From an uncultured Lachnospiraceae bacterium (GTDB taxonomy: Bacteria; Bacillota; Clostridia; Lachnospirales; Lachnospiraceae), in NCBI GenBank assembly GCA_902795625.1, contig CADBLW010000182.1:1-8970 (forward strand): a DNA stretch of 8,970 nucleotides. Direction: 5' to 3'. Shown here piece by piece: positions 6,554-8,970 of the stretch (positions are counted from its first letter, which is position 1; each line of letters starts with the position of its first letter). The notes beneath the pieces were generated by a model. It did not search any database. It had not been told where the DNA came from and was given only the letters and a program-made list of their open reading frames with translations. Made by a program: the position numbers and the translations under genes.

Positions 6554-7443
6554 AATATGATCCCTCCGACATCCTTGATCTCAAGATACCGAAGTGCCTG
6601 CTCAACGATCGGTCTCTTCAGCTCATCCCACTGCGCGAGGATATCCTTGATATTCTTCCCGAGTGTCATCTGCATCACGCTGATCAGGATTTCCGGGATC
6701 GCCTCGATCTCGCCCGGCCGGATCACCATCGTGTGGCCCGGAAGCATCTCCACAATGTTGTGCGCTCTCTGCAGACTGTCATCGAGGAACAGATGGAACA
6801 CCTCGAACTTCTCCTGCGCGGCCGCAAGAACGTCCTTCTCCGTATCGGTCACGTCCTCACCGAACACTCTCTCGTAAAATTCTTTCCGGCCGCGGCCCAG
6901 ATCGCGGCAGGGCGCACAATCGCCGATCGTGATCAGGAAACCCTTCTTCCCGCGTTTCTCATAGTTGTCCAGAAGCGTGTGTTTTCCCGCAAAATACCAC
7001 AGCGAGCTGAGTGTCACCTGGCCGCTGCCGCAGTCTTCGATCCAGAGGTCCAGCAGCTGCTCCGCGATCCGGATGTCGGACTCGAACTGCGTCACCTGCA
7101 GCGGCGCGTCATCCTGGTAATCGCCGTACGCCGCAAACATCAGCGCGGGATCCTTGATCGCGTTGGTGGAATACAGCTTCATCATCGTCTCATTGAGCGC
7201 CGTCTGCGCCACGGCCTTCGCCAGATACCCCATCGACCCGGTCACATCAAGACCGAGAATGATCGGCAGCGATTCCGGATGATCCTCGGAATCCCGCGCC
7301 TCGCGCGCCTGAATAAACTTCGGGTCAAACCGCGGGTCGCAGGAGTCTCTTCGGAAAATCTCCGTCTCGCTCGTTGCTCCCCCGAGATTGCGGCTGTTTC
7401 TAAGCTTCGCCCAATCCGCTGCCGTATAGCTTCCTCTTCCCAT
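6550..7443 (-). CDS. von Willebrand factor A (vWA) domain protein
   Basis: The 297-residue product has no signal peptide or membrane helix and should be cytoplasmic. After a basic N-terminal arm (1-58) comes a vWA domain. Strand 1 ends in the metal-site motif LGLDVTGSMG (D66, T68, S70; Thr replaces the usual first Ser), and AAYGD (D108) and LITIGD (D175) supply further candidate metal-site residues. Such MIDAS domains bind a divalent ion and mediate protein-protein contacts, often in regulatory or stress-response complexes with kinases and ATPases. The C-terminal helices (about 245-290) may be an interaction region. AGGAGG lies at good spacing before the ATG. The gene starts 46 bases after the zinc-ribbon gene and overlaps the PurA-like gene by 4 bases, so it is the middle gene of a tight operon. 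The exact family is not recognised; TerY-like proteins are a comparable but distinct group. Confidence 0.9.
   Translation of the reverse strand: MGRGSYTAADWAKLRNSRNLGGATSETEIFRRDSCDPRFDPKFIQAREARDSEDHPESLPIILGLDVTGSMGYLAKAVAQTALNETMMKLYSTNAIKDPALMFAAYGDYQDDAPLQVTQFESDIRIAEQLLDLWIEDCGSGQVTLSSLWYFAGKHTLLDNYEKRGKKGFLITIGDCAPCRDLGRGRKEFYERVFGEDVTDTEKDVLAAAQEKFEVFHLFLDDSLQRAHNIVEMLPGHTMVIRPGEIEAIPEILISVMQMTLGKNIKDILAQWDELKRPIVEQALRYLEIKDVGGIIF
6554..6567 (-). promoter_or_regulatory. Ribosome binding site that decides the TTG start of the PurA-like gene
   Basis: GGAGGG (6567-6562 on the minus strand) stands 8 bases before the TTG at 6553, inside the last codons of the vWA gene. No ATG or GTG fits as well, and the conserved GDEGKG motif begins only 15 residues in, so a later start would remove the fold's first strand. 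Confidence 0.75.
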
Positions 7444-7489
7444 GGTAGTTCCTCCTCGTAATTGAATGTTTCATTCAGATCAACGATCC

Positions 7490-8440
7490 TCAGATATCGA
7501 TTCCCATCTTCGCAAACCGTCTGCCGCCGAAACCCTTCTCGATCACCTGATCCCAGGCTTCAAAATCGGCAAATGCGTCCGCTGCCGGACTGCCCGCGAG
7601 AAACTCCGTCAGCGCCTGCGGCGCGTCCTCGCGCTTCATGCCGAGCACGCGGTTCGCCGTCTTGCGGAGATCCTTCAGATCCTTCTTTGCGCTGTCGACG
7701 CCGAGCAGGGACTGCACGGCTCCCTTCAGCGTTCCCGCGGCTGCATTGATCGGCTGCGCGTCCCACCAGTGGCCCATCAGTACCGCGTGGTGGCTGATCG
7801 GGTTGATCCACAGCGACTCCTCGGAGATCGCGCCGTGCACAAGCGAGGAGTACTGCAGAACACAGCATATATTTTCCATGCGCGAGATCACCCACGCCAC
7901 ATGCTCCGGCCGGAGACTTCCGAACATCGCCAGCGGAAAGAGATTATCCTGCCGCTCAAACGCCAGCAGCACCCCGCCGTCCGCAAGCTCATACCGACCG
8001 CTCAGCTTCGGAAAAGCATCCGAAAGCCCCTTGACATCCGCCGGCGGAAACTCCAGACTGCGGATATTGCGAAGCGTCTGCTCCGCCAGCGCGCTCTTCC
8101 CCTCCGGGAACACATAAAGCGCCGATTTTCTCGTGAGATACGACCGTACGCCTTCGTCCTCCTGATCATACAGGTAGCGCACGGTGATGTTGCTGCCGTC
8201 CTTCGCCTTGAACGTGACGGTCTCGGCGTTCTTCCAGAGCTCGTCCTCCTGTCCGGCGCCGTCCGTCTTGCGGTCATGGATCGCGCGCAGGTACTCCAGC
8301 ATTTTCCCGCGGAACGCGCGGTATTCCGTCAGATCCCGGTCGCTGAATTCATACTTTGCGCCGCAGTATCCGCAGTACAGCCCGCCGCTGCTGTCGACGG
8401 CCATCTCACCGCCGCAGCTTCTGCATTTTACGCTCAACAT
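7490..8440 (-). CDS. Zinc-ribbon protein with degenerate protein-kinase-like fold
   Basis: The 316-residue product begins with a zinc ribbon: CRSC at 6-9 and CGYC at 23-26. After a charged helical linker, residues about 74-230 read like a protein kinase fold: beta-rich N-lobe (TVTFKAKDG, NITVRYLY), a helix (SALAEQTLRNIRSL), a hinge-like strand (LLAFER), then LVHGAISEESLWI at 200-212 followed by LMGHWWD. The middle segment aligns with the catalytic loop HRDLKPEN, but the catalytic Asp is Ala (A204), Lys is Ser and Asn is Ser; the DFG position reads GHWW. It is probably a pseudokinase that binds partners or nucleotide rather than phosphorylating. The C-terminus (about 245-316) is helical. AGAGAGGTGA precedes the ATG, and it is the promoter-proximal gene of the operon with the vWA and PurA-like genes. 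The zinc ribbon is certain from the sequence; the kinase-like assignment is my reading of motifs and less sure. Confidence 0.82.
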   Translation of the reverse strand: MLSVKCRSCGGEMAVDSSGGLYCGYCGAKYEFSDRDLTEYRAFRGKMLEYLRAIHDRKTDGAGQEDELWKNAETVTFKAKDGSNITVRYLYDQEDEGVRSYLTRKSALYVFPEGKSALAEQTLRNIRSLEFPPADVKGLSDAFPKLSGRYELADGGVLLAFERQDNLFPLAMFGSLRPEHVAWVISRMENICCVLQYSSLVHGAISEESLWINPISHHAVLMGHWWDAQPINAAAGTLKGAVQSLLGVDSAKKDLKDLRKTANRVLGMKREDAPQALTEFLAGSPAADAFADFEAWDQVIEKGFGGRRFAKMGIDI

Positions 8441-8476
8441 CGACGATCACCTCTCTTCCCCCAAAAAGGCGTTATT

Positions 8477-8499
8477 TTACTAATAAAATCTTATAGTAA
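8477..8499 (-). promoter_or_regulatory. Inverted repeat over the operon's -10 region (possible operator)
   Basis: TTACTAATAA at 8477-8486 faces TTATAGTAA at 8491-8499, a 10-base arm matched except for one missing T, with a 4-base centre. It covers the -10 element and the predicted transcript start of the operon. A repressor bound here would block initiation. Confidence 0.5.
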
Positions 8500-8516
8500 G
8501 CCTGTCTGAAAGTCAA
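8488..8516 (-). promoter_or_regulatory. Sigma-A-type promoter of the zinc-ribbon/vWA/PurA-like operon
   Basis: On the minus strand TTGACT (8516-8511) is followed after 17 bases by TAAGAT (8493-8488). The transcript should start near 8481 with a leader of about 40 bases. The -35 begins directly after the T run of the upstream terminator, so the operon is insulated from, but adjacent to, the upstream RNA. Confidence 0.6.
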
Positions 8517-8517
8517 G

Positions 8518-8561
8518 AAAAAAGGGCCTGACCAAGCGGTTTTCCGCTCTTGATCAGCCCC
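8518..8561 (-). terminator. Rho-independent terminator of the upstream small RNA
   Basis: On the minus strand an 18-base arm (8561-8544) pairs with a 16-base arm (8539-8524) around an AAAA loop, with a 2-base bulge and minor mismatches. Six T follow (8523-8518). The T run is on the minus strand only, so it stops leftward transcription. Confidence 0.85.
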
Positions 8562-8676
8562 GTTTCGGTAGTAATAACCGGAAAAGAAAATAGCCGCCCA
8601 GTCTTCCAAACGAAACGGCTATTTAGCTAATTAAGTTATGGAGGGCAAACCGTCTACCGACAATACCCTTTCTGTG
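8518..8676 (-). ncRNA. Candidate small structured RNA (about 160 nt)
   Basis: A consensus promoter and a strong terminator on the same strand bound a stretch without any credible protein frame. Three elements are visible in transcript order. First is CCCTCC (8645-8640), complementary to Shine-Dalgarno sequences and probably unpaired. Second is a 9-bp hairpin AAATAGCCG/CGGCTATTT (8624-8616 with 8596-8588). Third is a short CCGGT/ACCG hairpin (8580-8569), followed by the terminator. CCGTTTCG (8618-8611) can alternatively pair with CGAAACGG (8567-8560), overlapping the second hairpin and the base of the terminator, so two folds compete. It could be a trans-acting small RNA, an antitoxin-type antisense RNA without its toxin, or an attenuating leader of the downstream operon. 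I match it to no named RNA family. Confidence 0.55.
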
Positions 8677-8681
8677 TCTAT

Positions 8682-8710
8682 ATTTTAGCATCGGAAAATG
8701 GGTTTGTCAA
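8682..8710 (-). promoter_or_regulatory. Strong sigma-A-type promoter of the small RNA
   Basis: On the minus strand TTGACA (8710-8705), a perfect -35, is followed after 17 bases by TAAAAT (8687-8682). The predicted start is near 8676. No protein gene follows before the terminator, which is the main argument for an RNA gene. It diverges from the biotin ligase promoter, with 31 bases between the two -35 elements. Confidence 0.75.
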
Positions 8711-8741
8711 TGAAAGAATGGTCCCCGCCAAGCCGCCGTGT

Positions 8742-8770
8742 TTTACATTTTCCGGCTTCTATGCTATACT
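8742..8770 (+). promoter_or_regulatory. Sigma-A-type promoter of the biotin ligase gene
   Basis: TTTACA (8742-8747) is followed after 17 bases by TATACT (8765-8770). The transcript should start near 8777, about 42 bases before the ATG, and GGAAGGAGGT (8801-8810) is the ribosome binding site. Confidence 0.7.
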
Positions 8771-8818
8771 GTGCGCGGTTGCAGAACACCTGAAACTATC
8801 GGAAGGAGGTCAGCGACG

Positions 8819-8970
8819 ATGGACACAGACGCATTCGGAAAATACCTGCATAAGCCGCAGCGGATCCGGCTTCTCGTCCGCGATTCGGTGACTTCCACCA
8901 ACCTGCTTGTGAAGGAGCTCGGCGCGCAGGGGGCGCCCGAGGGCACTTTGATGGTCGCGTCGGAGCAGAC
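8819..8970 (+). CDS. birA: Biotin--[acetyl-CoA-carboxylase] ligase (biotin-protein ligase), N-terminal part
   Basis: The first 50 codons are present and the frame continues past the right edge. The RDSVTSTN motif (21-28) followed by APEGTLMVASEQT is the start of the biotin-protein ligase catalytic domain, which activates biotin with ATP and attaches it to a lysine of biotin carboxyl carrier proteins in the cytoplasm. The GRGRxGR biotin-AMP loop should come directly after the window. Only about 20 residues precede the catalytic domain, so there is no N-terminal DNA-binding domain; this looks like the short, non-repressor class (group I). GGAAGGAGGT lies 8 bases upstream of the ATG and a good promoter lies before it. 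It is the only plus-strand gene and diverges from the small RNA and the operon, so no functional link to them is implied. Confidence 0.9.
   Translation, partial: MDTDAFGKYLHKPQRIRLLVRDSVTSTNLLVKELGAQGAPEGTLMVASEQ

Noticed and set aside
6733..7461. Plus-strand open frame of 242 codons opposite the vWA gene
   Set aside because: The minus strand encodes clear vWA motifs, and the plus-strand product is a low-information Arg-rich shadow.
7466..8509. Plus-strand open frame of 347 codons, longer than the gene opposite
   Set aside because: It has no recognisable motif and an Arg/Leu-rich composition. The minus-strand gene has a zinc ribbon, a ribosome binding site, a promoter and operon spacing.
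8638..8688. 17-codon plus-strand frame (small toxin or leader peptide)
   Set aside because: It has no ribosome binding site, no hydrophobic stretch and no basic tail, and lies antisense to the RNA unit. A type I toxin frame was looked for across 8441-8818 and not found.

Overview
The window looks like a fibre-degrading, gut- or rumen-type Firmicute of the class Clostridia, probably Lachnospiraceae-like. This is inferred from the moderately high GC content, strong Shine-Dalgarno sites, sigma-A-type promoters, a membrane-anchored GH5 cellulase and Pro/Thr-rich linkers in two surface proteins. Almost everything is on the minus strand; only the biotin ligase gene at the right edge is on the plus strand.

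Left part (1-2811): an unrecognised single-pass membrane protein with a TPT-rich linker runs off the left edge. Upstream of it lies an AT-richer gene for an archaeal-type/DUF234-like ATPase with a C-terminal nuclease-like motif. Its promoter sits inside a 51-bp tandem repeat carrying GATATC-centred palindromes. A strong hairpin (2818-2854) separates it from the next unit.

Middle part (2940-5148): a GH5 endoglucanase with a signal peptide, catalytic domain, beta-rich accessory region, InlB-type repeat, Pro/Thr linker and C-terminal membrane anchor. It has its own promoter and a leader with a 48-bp-spaced direct repeat. That leader can encode a 31-residue peptide whose stop overlaps the cellulase start.

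Right part (5207-8516): a three-gene operon transcribed leftwards: a zinc-ribbon protein with a degenerate kinase-like fold, a von Willebrand factor A (vWA) protein, and a divergent adenylosuccinate-synthetase (PurA) homologue started by TTG and overlapping the vWA stop. The promoter has an inverted repeat over its -10 region. The tight coupling suggests the three proteins act together, and this is the best candidate for an undescribed system. Its biochemical output cannot be read from sequence.

Between this operon and the biotin ligase (8441-8818) there is no protein gene. The stretch holds a consensus promoter, about 160 bases of hairpin-rich sequence and a strong terminator, all on the minus strand. 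It is most simply a small RNA, or a terminator-controlled leader of the operon. A divergent promoter then drives the biotin-protein ligase gene, which is cut by the right edge.
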